This document shows positions 1-11,938 of a DNA stretch of 64,000 bases, piece after piece (position 1 is the first letter of the stretch; each line of letters opens with the position of its first letter). The position numbers were made by a program, and so were the translations under genes. The DNA comes from Polytrichum commune. Taxonomy: Eukaryota; Streptophyta; Polytrichopsida; Polytrichales; Polytrichaceae. The stretch is taken from positions 43,278,001-43,342,000 of the forward strand of contig OX485806.1 in assembly GCA_950295325.1 (NCBI GenBank), given 5' to 3'. The notes beneath the pieces are model-generated. The model saw only the letters and a list, made by a program, of their open reading frames with translations. It had not been told where the DNA came from and ran no database searches.

Positions 1-1199
1 GGAGACAGTCAAGAAATCAACTCCGAAGAAGGAAGCAGACACCGCAGGGGGAGGGATGCCACCTCGCACCCCACTTGTTCAAGCCCTTAGAAAGGTTTTT
101 TCATTTCCGTTTGAACTTCATTTTTGGTTGCAAGGGTGGCAACATGGCCCCCTCGCCCTAGTTGGCAAGATCCCTTACACTTGTTGTGAGCCCCAAACCT
201 CCACCTTTATACGTCGTACTCCGAGTGGAGGCCCAAAGCTAACATGTACTTAATTACCTTGCTATCACTGTAGAGCTAAGTGCCTAATGCCCCAACAATT
301 TGAATGCCTCATTCAAGACTTTATTTCCACAAGAAGTAGAGCTACAAACATTCAAAAATACCACCTCACTCATGAATGTGGCACCCTCTCCATTATTGAG
401 GCCATCACAACATCTTTAAACTATTATTTTAATTAATTAAACTACCCTAAATCACTTTGTGAGCTAGGATCACCCCCACCTTTGAGTGCGTCGTGGTCCA
501 GGTGAGGGATCCCCCGTCCACTCTAGGTTTCGGTCTTACATAACAGAGGGCACACCCTCCCCTTAAGTGACAAAATGGTACCTTTGTACCTTTGCTTTAT
601 TATGTTTAGGCCACAAGCATTAAGAAATATTTGGGTCTCTCATCAACATACAAAACCACACACTAAAACCCTATCTATGCTAATTGAAATCCTAATCCAA
701 TTGCTAAACTCCAATTCTACCAACAATCCCACTTCCACTACAGTACCGACCTACACGTAGGTATATCCAGTGACCAAGGTCTTAGACTCATTCAAGAGCC
801 CGAGGCCCAAACAGTAATAAGCCCCTGGCACTTTGGTGTTGTCACTCAACCCACAGTAAACCAGGTTTTCTGTAGCCCACTAGCACACAATTCCAGCAAC
901 ATCTAAGTCGAATCGGGGCAGGTAATGCGGAATTCCGCCTTTCTCAAGGCTCATTCACCACCTGTGATTGAAATGAGGTGCCAGACTTACAAGTGTCCCT
1001 CCTTGGTGGCCATGTCGGCTTCTTAAAACCTTTGCGGGCCTTTTTATGGATAATGCACAATTCTTATAGTAATCTTGACAGTGTTACTACAGATTGTTGA
1101 CATGTTCAATGTGTTCTATTTGTTTTCTACTATGGCATTCAATGACTATAGGGCGGGCATCTCAAAGACCTTTGTATTTCTCACACGCCATACACCTGG
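1..1199. other. Unassigned non-coding DNA
   Basis: No convincing coding region: only short open frames with no recognisable motif. A short stretch near 465-510 (GATCACCCCCACC followed by a GTGCGTCGTGGTCC-like sequence) resembles 63245-63290, so both probably belong to the same dispersed repeat. Nothing else can be supported here. Confidence 0.5.
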
Positions 1200-1960
1200 T
1201 GTCGTGCACCTCTTAATGAGGAGTGTCCAGAACACCATGGGCACATGAGGGACCCGGGAGTGACACCAAGGACTTATGGCGCCGTTGGTAAGAGGACACA
1301 AATGACCCTAGTGTAGGTGGGGACCCCGGGCGTTGGGGACACCTCCCACCCACGAAGACTAAAAGGCACAAGGATAAAGAATTTAGCTATGAGTAGCTTA
1401 TGTTGTGTAGATTTTAGAATGCTTAAGAACACCTCAATCGGAGGTGTGAGCTAGGAGATATGGCAATTTGATTGGAGCATTGTCTTGGGACACCGCCCTG
1501 GTATAGTAGTGGCCTGGGAGTGGCTCCCGAGACTGCAAAGGTTTGAGCATGCATAACTTCCTCAATAACTGCCTAAATGATGCAAATAAATAGTCCATCA
1601 GTATCTATGTAAAATGTAGATGACGATGGAGTGGTTGTTTGTTAGCGGCAAAGATCATACAAGGACGTTATGGTGTTCTGAAGCTGCTAGGGGCTTCCTG
1701 CCCCAGCGGCTAAGGGAAAATATCTACTTGGCCCCAACTTTTGGTAGAGAGAAACAAAATTTCTTGACAGTGGGATAGGGGCCCTGCCAAAAGTTCTAGA
1801 GGCAAATATGGGTGAGAATATGTGGCCGCCAAACCCACCTGAGGTCGAACGGCACGACCTCCACGAGCATTGGCCCAACATGGGGGCATAGTTGCCTAGT
1901 ATAGTTCGGGTTATTGTTGTGTTGCTTCGGAAACAAGTCCGACCCACACTTGGCCTTGTT
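1200..1960 (-). repeat. Dispersed LTR-like repeat family R1, degenerate copy
   Basis: In reverse orientation this matches the family best preserved at 7706-10619 and 46395-47205. Shared landmarks are the CACCATGGGCAC block near 1232-1245, the GGCGCCGTTGGTAAGAGG block near 1279, the block containing GGGAAAATATCTACTTGGCC near 1711, and the GGTCGAACGGCACG block near 1843. Both ends are eroded. Identity rests on visual matching of several blocks in the same order. It is non-coding. Confidence 0.65.
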
Positions 1961-2389
1961 GACACTTGGTGTTGACATTTGTATAACTTTGACAAAAATA
2001 TTTTGGCCACAAAAATGATTTACAACCATGGATTTGACGCCATGTTCTTCAGCAATGGACACATCCATGAAAAGTTCGTAGTGGATGAGCATTATGTTGG
2101 CCATGTACGCAACTGTCTAGCTTTGTAGTTTTGTGTTGCTATTGATTGCCATGAAGGTCCTCTTACATGTAGGACATAAGGAGCACCAAAGCCAATCTGG
2201 TTGGTGAATACATTATTTCCACCCAATTTTGTCTGAATTAACCTCAATTTTTGTCAAATCAAAGTGGATAATTGTCACCCAAACACTAATTACCAAAATC
2301 TGCTCCGCACCTATTTAGGTTGGGACAACAAAAAGGGCTTCAAGTGGACAGTGGACTCAGTATACGGATCGGCTTGAATAATCACAAAT

Positions 2390-3110
2390 TGTTGCGCACC
2401 TCTTCATGAGGAGTGTCCGCAACACCATGGGCACATGGAGTGATGCCCGAGACTTGTGGCGCCATATTAAGAAGGCCCAAGTGATCATAGTGTGGATGAG
2501 TATCTTAGGCATTGAGAGTGCCTTCCACCCATAAAGACTAGGAATCACGAGGGTGAGGTCATGAGCTATGAATAGCTTATGGTGTTCAAATTCAAGAATG
2601 CTCACAAACTCCCCAATCAGAGGTGTGAGCTAGGAGATATGGCAATTTGAGTGGGTTGTTGTATAAGGAAAACACCCTAGGACAATAGTGACCTGGGAGT
2701 GGCACTCGAGACTGTTGAGGCTAGAACATCCATAATTTCCTCAATATTTGCTTGAATGGGGCAACTGAGGGGTCCATCAATATCAACGGAAATAGTAGAT
2801 ATCGATGGAGTGGTTGCTTGATAAGAACAAAGATCACACAACAAAGATGTCGATAAGGTGGTCAATTGATAGCATTAAAGATTATAGGAAGAAGTTATGG
2901 TAGCTTTAAGCTATTGGGGGGTTCTAGGCCTAGCCACTAAGGGAAAATGTTTATTTGGCCCAATCCTCAAGAAAAAAACAAATGGTCAATACTTAGAAAC
3001 TATAAAAACTTAGAAACTATGTTTCAGGGTGTTGTGGTGTTGCTTTGGCAACACGATGATCAACTCAAAAGTGGACTTCCATGGATGGAAATCCACATCT
3101 AACCATTAGC
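2390..3110 (-). repeat. R1 LTR-like repeat, second degenerate reverse copy
   Basis: It starts at the family end signature (TGTTGCGCACCTC near 2391, the reverse complement of GGTGCGCAACA). It continues through the same ordered blocks as the copy at 1200-1960 and reaches the inverted-repeat landmark GTGGACTTCCATGGATGG at about 3072-3089. It lies in tandem with the preceding copy, same orientation, separated by about 430 bp of unrelated sequence. Non-coding. Confidence 0.65.
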
Positions 3111-3412
3111 TAACTATTAAAGGGAGATTCATGAATGCATGTGTAAGAGGGTTTGGTGATGAAGCCATGAACTTGGAGGTCCACGGTATGGGGAGCATGT
3201 GTGTGGGATGTGCATGTTAGCGCTCATAACATTTGTTGGAATCGAGAAGTGGTGAAGATAATTCAAGGGGCATTAATAAAGGTTGCAACAACAATGTTGG
3301 TCCCTCGACGCTCAAGTTACAATTGTAAAGCTACATATTTATTTTTTGCATGGGCACCACCATGGAGATTTGTATTTTGCACTATATCATCGTTGGTGGT
3401 TGTGGTACTATC

Positions 3413-3832
3413 TTAGGAAGTTTGAATGAGAGTGAATTGTTGGGAGAGGCTCATGAAGGATTGAGGTATTGGAGTTGCATGGTCCACATAGTGTTTGGTA
3501 CGTGCTTTGTGAACACTGATACAATGGTCGATATGGAGGTGGAGCATCTTGAGGACTTTGATAGTGTGTTTTCATATTATACCGTCCTTTGCAATTGGGC
3601 AATTGCATTGTGCCCATTTGGAGTCGGGAGCATGGATGGTCCATACTCTTGGCGTATTACTCAAAGATGCAACATACGCAATACCATCTTCTATGCAAAT
3701 TAAGACATTTATATCAAGGATTTTCTTAGCCGTTATAATCTTTTTCACAAAAATATCCTTTTGTTTATTGCGTACGAATCCAAACGTTTTCCATTGGACA
3801 ATATACCAAAAATGTGTTATAACATCACCCAT
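3413..3832 (-). pseudogene. Remnant of a SWIM zinc-finger (MULE-related) protein
   Basis: Read on the minus strand from 3832, the translation has a W-x-V/I-H-x-P-D stretch followed by CNCPIAKDGII, then KHTIKVLKML. This is the SWIM finger pattern CxCx(n)CxH in the form found in plant Mutator-like transposases and their host-derived relatives. The codon expected to encode the Cys of the CKH triplet is TGA, a stop, at 3572-3574. The frame then stays open to a stop at 3413-3415. No transposase core is visible upstream, so this is a fragment. It is a different lineage from the SWIM transposases of Elements A and B, whose finger reads CTCP...YCKH. The SWIM assignment is moderately secure, the rest unknown. 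Confidence 0.55.
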
Positions 3833-3839
3833 AAGATGA

Positions 3840-6300
3840 TAAATTACCTAGTCTATTCATCTACCCACGAACCTTTTTTTCGCTAACATGTAGTCAATGC
3901 AAGACACATGCAAAACAATTCAAAAACCATAGAAAATATGTGGAGGACTTAAAGTTTTGTCACGATTATACTAATTCTTTACTTTATATTCACAATGCTG
4001 ATTTTTTGATGTAACATACAGTGAGTTAATTAGTTATTTATAAGATGTTTAGACAAACGATATGAAGAACAATAATTACCTCAATAAAAATGCAGGGCTA
4101 TGTACATAAGGTGACCTTAAATAGTCTAGCAAGTTACCCCTTAAGAAGTCTTTGGTATTTTTGTAGGGGAAATGAAGATGGTGTTGTTCCCCTTAATGAA
4201 ATCGACCAATCTGTCCTAGAGAATGATAGTAAAAATGATAGCATAAAGGTTTTGTATTCTGCCCACCATTTGTCACTTGGTCTCTCTATACAAGGTTTCC
4301 CATCCTAAATGACCCCGAAGGAGGAATTTGTACTCTCTCTCAACGCCATGATTAAATTAGTTTGCTTTGCTCAAAACACTCCAAGGTCTGTTTGTACAAG
4401 TTCGTCATTTGAAATACATGTTGATTGGAGCCCTCCACGGGACATGGGAAGTGGATGATAGGCACTCATTAAATGATCACCAAATGACTCCATAGATATG
4501 GAAAAAAAGATGGAAAAAACCTTAATTCTAAACAAACATAATATGATATGGAGTTGGCCCTTTACTTATCACAACAACAACCCATCAATAAAACGCTTCT
4601 AATAAGTACACATCTCATGTCAATCAAAGAGCAAAGGACAACCATGATGAAATAATATGGAGGAAGAAAAAAACAATGCAAACACAATACCACTATGTAG
4701 AGCATGCAAAACAATGAAGAAAAGACATCAAAACTCGTTGGGGTTGACTATAGCTTGGATGCAGATCCGGAATTTTGAGGGACATGCATAACAAGATATG
4801 AAGAACAAACTCAGCGTGACATGCTCGAGGTGATCACACCCTTTTAAGTTTCTTAATCACGTGCGATATGGGATATTTATGCACTTTTCAATATTTTTTC
4901 CCTCTTTAGTTGTAGATAGAAAACTATTTTGACATATTTTTTAGCAACCTATATTTATTTGTAATTGTTTAGAATTTGGCACAATTTTTTTTATAAATCA
5001 TACAAATACCAAATAGTGGATGGAATACTATAGCATTGCGAAATCAACTATATGAGCAATAAACATTCCATACCATTTAAATTGTGATTCATTTGGTTTC
5101 AATTTGTAATACCAATCTTAGACTATTCAAAGTACCAATAAAAAAAAACCATTAGCTAGCACTTGGATACCAGTTAAATAAACATGAAGATAACAAAATA
5201 TTCAAGTTGAAATAGATTAGTTGTAAACATGTATAGAACAAAACAAGAAATAAAATAAGTTGTGACAAGACATGAAAATTTGGACAACTACCTAGTACAA
5301 AAAAAACTAAAGAAAAAAATCAAAAACATTTACTTCAATTGTGTTCACAAACACATTCAACTAAAATCTCATTTAAATCTTATAACAAACACTTACAATG
5401 TGAAGGGTTAGGATACAACTATGCACCCTATACTACTATCAAGATACATGTTCAACATTCTCACAATGTCATGATATGACTAATAAATTGTGAGAGGTTT
5501 AGCACCAATTACGTCAAACCCATAATTATTATATTAATCCTACTACACATTTTTTGCGGGATCCTATATCTATGATCTTATTTTTTTCTTACTAATTACT
5601 AAAATGGAGGAATTATCTACCACCTTATTTTACATATAATCATGCAGGGAGATATTTCCAATGCTATGGTAGATCTAACAACATTATAAAATTTACCTTA
5701 AACAAATTAAATTGACCTTATTTTTTATCTCACGTGGATTTCTAACATTCCAATAGTTACCTCTCTCGAGGTGACATATCATGTTCAACTAAAACTCAGT
5801 AATATGATACAAAAAATTAAGTGATGTTTTGCATGATGTTGGCACAAAGAATGTTGTATAATGGATGAATTCAAATGGCACAATAATGTGGATGGAGGCG
5901 TTTTCTAGTTGTCGCGCATGGTGACGTTAGCATTGAGCAATTCCAGTTTTTGGATGTTGGGTAGCATCTGATGATGGGAGATTTGACCCCCCCCCCCCCA
6001 AATTTGTAGGGTGGACTTAGCGTCTGCCCTATCAAAAGATCACGTCCATACAATTAAAAAAACCATGATAATACTTTTGATCCCGTGAATTCAAGCTAAA
6101 AATGATGATTGGGTATCTTCACATTTTTTTGTAAAAAACTTGATCAATTTGTTGAGATCCAAAATATTATAGAGTAATGGGAAGTCACAAACATTGTGTG
6201 ATATTTGGGTGTGTTGTATCACTACATATCGTTATCATAATCTGTTGTGTAGTTACGTCTTGCTCATACCTTAAAGAACTTTCAATACAAAACAACTGGA
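3840..6300. other. AT-rich spacer without a recognisable gene
   Basis: Only short frames interrupted by stops. A run of ten C residues lies at about 5989-5998. No terminal repeat, RNA gene or protein motif could be supported. The last ~300 bp adjoin the truncated 3' side of the reverse transcriptase fragment at 6304. Confidence 0.5.
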
Positions 6301-6303
6301 CAT

Positions 6304-7700
6304 TCAAAACACACAATTTGCTAATCCCATGAAAACTCTCAGCCTTGACACGTCTTTAGGAATAGGAATCTTGTTCAAAGCTTCCACCTTCGCCTCCTGT
6401 ACCCCCAAACCTCTTGGCGTAATCATATGCCCTAAGTAAGGTAACTGGTCATGGAAGAAATTGCACTTGCCATGATGTAGACGAAGACCCCATGATTGCA
6501 ACCTTTCAAAAACTTGTTGCAAATGTTTCACATGCTCTTGTGGTGTATCACTGAATATAATCACATCATCAATATAACACCAAGCAAATGGTAACCCTTT
6601 TAAGACTTGATCCATAACCCGTTGGAACTTTCTCGGAGCATCCTTAAGTCCAAAAGGTAAGAATTTCCAATGAAATAACATATCTCTTCCATTATCGTCA
6701 ACTCCTCAAAATGCAATTTTTGGCCTATCTTCTAGTCTTAATGGTAGTTGGTGATAACCCAACCTCAAATCCAAACTACTAAAGATTTTTGCTCTTACAA
6801 GCACATCCAATAACTCTTCGGGCATTGGCATCGGATATCTATCTGATTTTGTCTTCTTATTAACTGGACGGTAATCTCCGCACATTCTACGCTCTATCTA
6901 GTTGCCAAATATATCCTTCTTTGCCGGCATTACAGTGGAAAATGCATACTCTCCATCCAAGAGTTCTATCAACCCCGCATCAAGTAATTTTTTACACCGC
7001 AATTTGACCCCCTCTCTTTCCGAGAGACTTAGCTTGTAAGGACGTATAAAAACTGGATGATCGTCCTCCAATTGTATCCTAACTGGCTTGCCTTTGTAAC
7101 CCTCCAAGTTGGTGAGTTTAGAAGCAAAACATTCCCTATATGAGCGTATAAATGCTTGTACCTTTTGTAACTCTGCACCAATAAGTCCCAATCCTATGTC
7201 CATTTCCCAATCATTGTGAACTGGAATAATTTTCTTTTGTTGTAGGGACCCATGACTTGGTGCTGGCACGACCTCTGGTTGCTAATTATGTGAAGATGCA
7301 CCATTGCCCATTTCCAAGCCAATAGATGCATCCACACACTCGGTGACTCCAATCAATCCATCTCTATTGGCAACCCCAACCAAATCATCAATTGGCTTTG
7401 GTTTTGTAATAAGATATGGATTTCCTCTTGCATAAATACATGCTTAAACTTTTCTTTGGCATCTTCCATGCATATGTCTTGGGCTAATGCTGCCAACACT
7501 CGTTGTCCTCGCAGGTTATCCGCAACGAGCCACTCAACAACATCTTAGGCCCTTATCTTTGCAAGGACTTGCTTCCAAGCTTATATGCTATCATGCCACA
7601 CCTTGGCATCTGTATGAACAATATTCTGCATAACCGTCGGTACAACACTCTCTGCCCCCTATTCTGAAGCATCTGCCCCCAGATGACCTTCAAGGCCACC
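6304..7700 (-). pseudogene. Ty3/gypsy pol fragment: linker and reverse transcriptase
   Basis: Read on the minus strand. The linker runs from 7700 to about 7150 with three in-frame stops and a probable frameshift. The RT entry segment (PVFIRPYKLSLSERE, near 7030-7060) follows, then the finger segment DYRPVNKKTKSDRYPMP, a palm segment IFSSLDLRLGYHQLPL, the LPFGLKDAPRKFQRVM block, and the catalytic YIDDVIIFS (near 6560). It ends at FMGLAN at about 6310, just before RNase H should begin, so RNase H and integrase are missing here. Stops near 6895 and 6705 break the frame. It is the 3' continuation of the gag-protease-methyltransferase polyprotein at 10625-14528: removing the 7706-10619 insertion brings the two parts together in the same frame. 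Family assignment is firm; the copy is dead. Confidence 0.88.
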
Positions 7701-9338
7701 TTTGTTGTCGCAACCCTTGCTAGCCCGCTTAACAATCTTGCCAATATTCATTTCTAGCAAAGGTTATGAGTGCTAACCCTTCGCATTTCACCATGCTAAT
7801 GGTTAGCTCCTCCTACCCCGGACCTTATAGTTCATAAGAGGGGAACCAACCCTCCTACTTTGCTTTTGGGACTCACCCCTTAAACGGTAACCCATTCCTA
7901 GATGTGGACTTCCATCCATGGAAGTCCAATCCCATGTTGATCATCGCGTTGCCGGAGCAACACTACAACAACCCGAAGCATACTAGGCAACTATGGCCTC
8001 ACATTGGGGCAATCCCCATGAAGGCCGTGCCGTTCGGCCTCGGGTGGGTGAGGCCACACCACCTCACCCATATAAGCCTCTAGCATTCAAGGCGGGGCCC
8101 CTACCCTACCTTCAAGAGACTTTCTGTCTCTCTACCAAGAATTGGGGCCAAGTAGACATTTTCCCTTAGCCGCTAGGCCTAGAATCCCCCAGCAGCTTCA
8201 GACCATCACAACTTCCTTGTATGATGTCCAATGGGAACACCCAACCACTCCATCTTCATCTACGCTTCACGTAGATGCCGACTGAGGCAAGTATTGAGGA
8301 AGTTATGCCTGTTTGAACCTTGGCAAACCCGGGAATCACTCCCAGGCACTGCTGTACCAGGGCGCTGTCCTGGGACAGCGCCCCACTCAAATGGGCCTAA
8401 CTCCTAGCTCACACCTCCGATTGAGGTGTTTTTGAGCATTCTAGAATCACCACGCCATGAACTACGCATAGCTGATGGCCTTATCCTCAGGCCTCCTAGT
8501 CTTCGTGGGTGGGAGGTGTTCCCAACGCCCGGGGCCCTCACCCACATTAGGATCACTTGGGCCCTCTCACCAACGGCGCCACAAGTCCCGGGTGTCACTC
8601 CGGGGTCCCCCTTGTACCCATGGTGTTTTGGGCACTCTGTGAGCCCAAAAGGGTGCCCACATTTAGTCTTAGACCCTTGAAACGTTAGTTGATGCACTTT
8701 GAAGTAGCATGTTACTTCACAAAAATATAAAAAGAGTGAAATGTTAGTCTTAGAAGTACCATGTTGTAAGAGGCTAGGATGTGAGTTGTTATTGTGTTTT
8801 TACCTTCGGAAGGATTTGAGTGAATGAGGATAGGTAAGGAGAACTTGGATTGAGTAGTTAGTGAGTAGGCTAGTACAAATGGATGGAGACAACCAAAGTG
8901 ACTCAAGAGGCAAGTGCATTCGAATTGGGATGAATGGAGGATCACATGGAGCGCACAAGTGGACCACCTCATCATGGCCACTTAATGGGGAAGGCCCAAG
9001 GAAGAATGCAAGGTGGAGGATAAGCAAATTCTCAAAGCACCAATCAAATCACGAGTTAAGCATCGTGGTTTGAATTAAGTGGTGAGCGACGATTTGGGAA
9101 AGTAAGGGGAGAAAGTTATGGCGGCGGAAAGCGAAGGAGGCTAAGTTTGGGTTGAAGCATCCCAAGTTTGGTAAAGTGTGGTAGGTAGAAAGCCAAGGCT
9201 AGTTAAATGTTCGAATTAGGATCCTTGTTGATCATTTGAGGGAGGAAGGCTTAGAAGATAGGATTGGCGCCTACTAAGTAGGAGGAAATCTCAAGGGCTT
9301 ATCGTGAGCCTTGAGGGTGCTCACCCCCTCAAGCTTAC

Positions 9339-9345
9339 TATATAA
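9339..9345 (+). promoter_or_regulatory. TATA-like box inside R1 LTR
   Basis: TATATAA followed by TCCCTCATTCTTCCCTCACTC pyrimidine-rich sequence. The same block in the same context recurs at 20195-20201 in another copy, so it is a conserved part of the repeat. This is consistent with a U3/R promoter of an LTR. No transcript evidence is available from sequence. Confidence 0.45.
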
Positions 9346-9854
9346 TCCCTCATTCTTCCCTCACTCATCCTCTCTTTCCTTTGTGCTCCAAGGCACCCCA
9401 CGAGTTATAAGTGTGGGTGTGGGAAGCCATATTGGAGCACATGTGTGTGCTTAGTTTTTAGTTTGAGAGCCAAGGCTTGTTAGCCTTGAAGAGGGCTTGA
9501 CCTCTTGGTAGAATTAGTGTTGACGTGAAGGATTTTAAAGTTAATTCATGATTCCAATTTGTGGTACTTAAAGTTCATGTTTTGAATACACGTGGTTGCA
9601 AGTTCCATGTTTAAAAGTTGAGCACTTGATGTTGTGATGAGTGCAAAAATATACTTGTGTGGATTAGTTAGTCTTAGTGAAGTTAGGAAATTCTCTCTCC
9701 CCCTCTCCTCTCTAGGATTTTAGGATTTTAGGATTAGAGAAGAATTGTGTGATTAGAAAGGGGTTGTTAGTAGAATTAGGGAAATTAGGTAGGAAGATTA
9801 GTTAAGGGCTTGAATAATTAGTGAGGTAGTTGGGGATTACAACTACAAAGTTGT

Positions 9855-10235
9855 GGGTTCATGAAGGAGCTGGGTTTATGAAGGAGCTGGGTTTGTTTAG
9901 TTAGAAGCTAAGGAGCTGGGTTCATGAAGGAGCTGGGTTTATGAAGGAGCTGGGTTTGTTTAGTTAGAAGCTAAGAAGCTGGGTTCATGAAGGAGCTGGG
10001 TTTATGAAGGAGCTGGGTTTGTTTAGTTAGAAAGTAAAGAGCTGGGTTTATGAAGGACCTGGGTTTGTTTAGTTAGAAGCTAAGGAGCTGGGTTCATGAA
10101 GGAGCTGGGTTTATGAAGGAGCTGGGTTTGTTTAGTTAGAAGCTAAGAAGCTGGGTTTATGAAGGAGCTGGGTTTATGAAGGAGCTAGGTTTATGTAATT
10201 AGAAAGTAAAGAGATGGGTTCATGAAGGAGCTTAG
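9855..10235 (+). repeat. 63-bp tandem repeat with 17-bp subunits
   Basis: About six imperfect copies of a unit made of AAGGAGCTGGGTTCATG, AAGGAGCTGGGTTTATG and AAGGAGCTGGGTTTG plus TTTAGTTAGAAGCT. The unit is itself built of repeated 17-mers. It lies within the downstream part of the 2.9-kb LTR-like insertion and was not seen in the other copies in this window. Confidence 0.85.
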
Positions 10236-10624
10236 TAGATAGCCTACCTAATTAGCTCATAGACAAGTAGTTAGTTACATTATGCTAGTTAGTGTTATGT
10301 GTGGCTTTCACAAGTAAATGTATTTGAGATTGACTATAGAGAATAGTGTTTTTTTTAACACTTGCATCCTCTCTTTAAAAATAAACCACGTGCACAACTT
10401 AATGGAGAATGTGGAGCACTCTCGCGATGGCAAGACAAAGGAAGCAAAGACCAAAGTTAAATCCAAGACCACTTGAAGGGTGAACCTTGCACTATGGACT
10501 CATCCAAGTCCAAATCCAATACCGCGGAGGAATGTGAGCCCAAACCCACTACTCGGACTACGGACGCTTAAGGGTGGGGGGTTTGGCCTCACACACTCCT
10601 CAAGGAGAGGTGCGCAACATTTGT

Positions 10625-11686
10625 AGTATCTTTGAGCAGTAAGGCAAATTCCCATGAACCATACCATAGATGTTAGGTCTATGGCTTGTCCCAAGATGTG
10701 ACGATGTTGTGACTCTGTTACATCGGGTCCACATGTCGTGCTTGTAAGAAATAAAATTGTGCGCTCACGCTCATCAACACATGGTTCCTCAAGTGTTCGT
10801 GTGTTGGCATCAAAACCATACTTGGTCCGCCATCACAAAAAGCAAAAGACTATGGAAAACTAACCAATGTAGGCAATGCCAACTGTGGTTGCCTTACATG
10901 GTTTACTAAAGTCAGTGAATATTGATAATTCTACAACACCGGTTGGGCATAACGACCCACATTTAAGATGGGATCAACTTGTCTTTCATTTGAACGTTGA
11001 ATGAGCTTCAACGCTGCCGAAATGCCAGGCATGTGGGCCAAATTTGTCCACTTCCACCTCAATCGATGCGCATAAGACCCTAGAGCTGCGGCATCCACTG
11101 CCACTGGTTTCCCAAGGTGTTGGCATACAACATGTGCATTATTTTGAACTTGAGCACTCATAATTCCTATTGGAGGCACATTCTCAAAACTATAAGCCAT
11201 TGGTGTAGCTCGATTGCATTGCCACCATTGCAACAATCGTAGGAGCTCCCAAAATAAACCGGAGCGTGGATCTTGGAGTCCTTGACGTAACCCGGCTCGT
11301 GAATGTCCTTGACAAGGCCATCCAACAATAACAAAATCCACTCATCTTAACCTTTTGAGATCCTCATAGCCAATTAAAGCAATGTCTGTTGGAATGTGCG
11401 ACATACAACCTTGTATAGCATTCACAGACAATTATCTTGGATATCGCATCCGCATCTATTGAAGATGTTGCATTGCACTTCTGCATGCGATAATATTGTT
11501 ATCAATATACGTATATGTTTGAATGACCAATCTTGCCACCAATGCCACAGCCAATCCAATACCAAATCCAGCAAAAAACTCCACCAATGCTATGCCCCCA
11601 AGTTCGTCATGAAGCTCCACAAGCCTTTGTAAAGATGATTGGGTACATTTTGGTTCCCAAAGTTTTTTTTCTACCTTCGCTACCAA
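10625..11686 (-). pseudogene. C5-cytosine DNA methyltransferase domain of a Ty3-type retroelement
   Basis: Minus strand, following the protease. The AdoMet motif I appears as ALVEFFAGFGIGLAVAL (near 11590). Motif IV with the catalytic Cys is DFVIVGWPCQGHSRAG (near 11300-11340), motif VI is SFENVPPIG (near 11175), motif VIII is AHRLRWKWTN (near 11050), a motif IX-like stretch contains SFAFCDGG, and motif X is LGQAIDLTSMVW (near 10670-10690). Order and spacing match the C5-MTase fold, which transfers methyl from AdoMet to cytosine. Stops lie near 11455, 11345 and 10928, and there is a frameshift between motifs IX and X, so the copy is dead although the catalytic motifs are legible. Position between gag-protease and RT shows it was part of the retroelement polyprotein. 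Published work reports retrotransposon-borne C5-MTases in dinoflagellates and a charophyte alga. Confidence 0.87.
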
Positions 11687-11938
11687 TTCTCCACAACGTT
11701 AAGAAATTTTTTTCGATGACTTCCAGGGAGGTATAGGATCTTTTGGATAACCTTCAAGTTGATCTAACATTGAAAGTACCTCTACATCCGAAGGTGGAGG
11801 TGAGTCTATAGCCGACCTATTTCCTTCAAGAAGAAAATTTTCAATCGCAAATGATTCTCCAACACAATCAAACATTGTCGTTTGGCTTCCAATGGTGGAT
11901 GCTAGACTACCAAAGATAATAGGAAGAGCCTCCTACCG

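Larger units (their letters stand above)
7706..10619 (+). mobile_element. Complete LTR-like insertion (R1 family, 2.9 kb) with TTTGT target duplication
   Basis: Starts TGTCGCAACCCTTGCTAG and ends GGTGCGCAACA, so it has TG...CA termini. The 5 bp before it (7701-7705) and after it (10620-10624) are both TTTGT, the size of duplication usual for LTR-retrotransposon integration. It interrupts the degenerate Ty3 polyprotein between the C5-methyltransferase and the linker; removing it and one TTTGT copy keeps the surrounding reading frame in phase. No gag or pol is present. It has a TATA-like box (9339-9345), two strong hairpins (about 7915-7936 and 8360-8383) and a tandem array (9855-10235). The best reading is a very long solo LTR; a non-autonomous element is the alternative. 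Its 5' part recurs at least seven times in this window. Confidence 0.8.

Noticed and set aside
5989-5998. C10 homopolymer
   Set aside because: A single homopolymer with no associated structure; may be a sequencing or assembly weak spot.
10931-11341. Treating the C5-methyltransferase as a host DNMT gene
   Set aside because: It lies in frame and in order between retroelement protease and RT on the same strand, is broken by stops and lacks introns or host regulatory domains.
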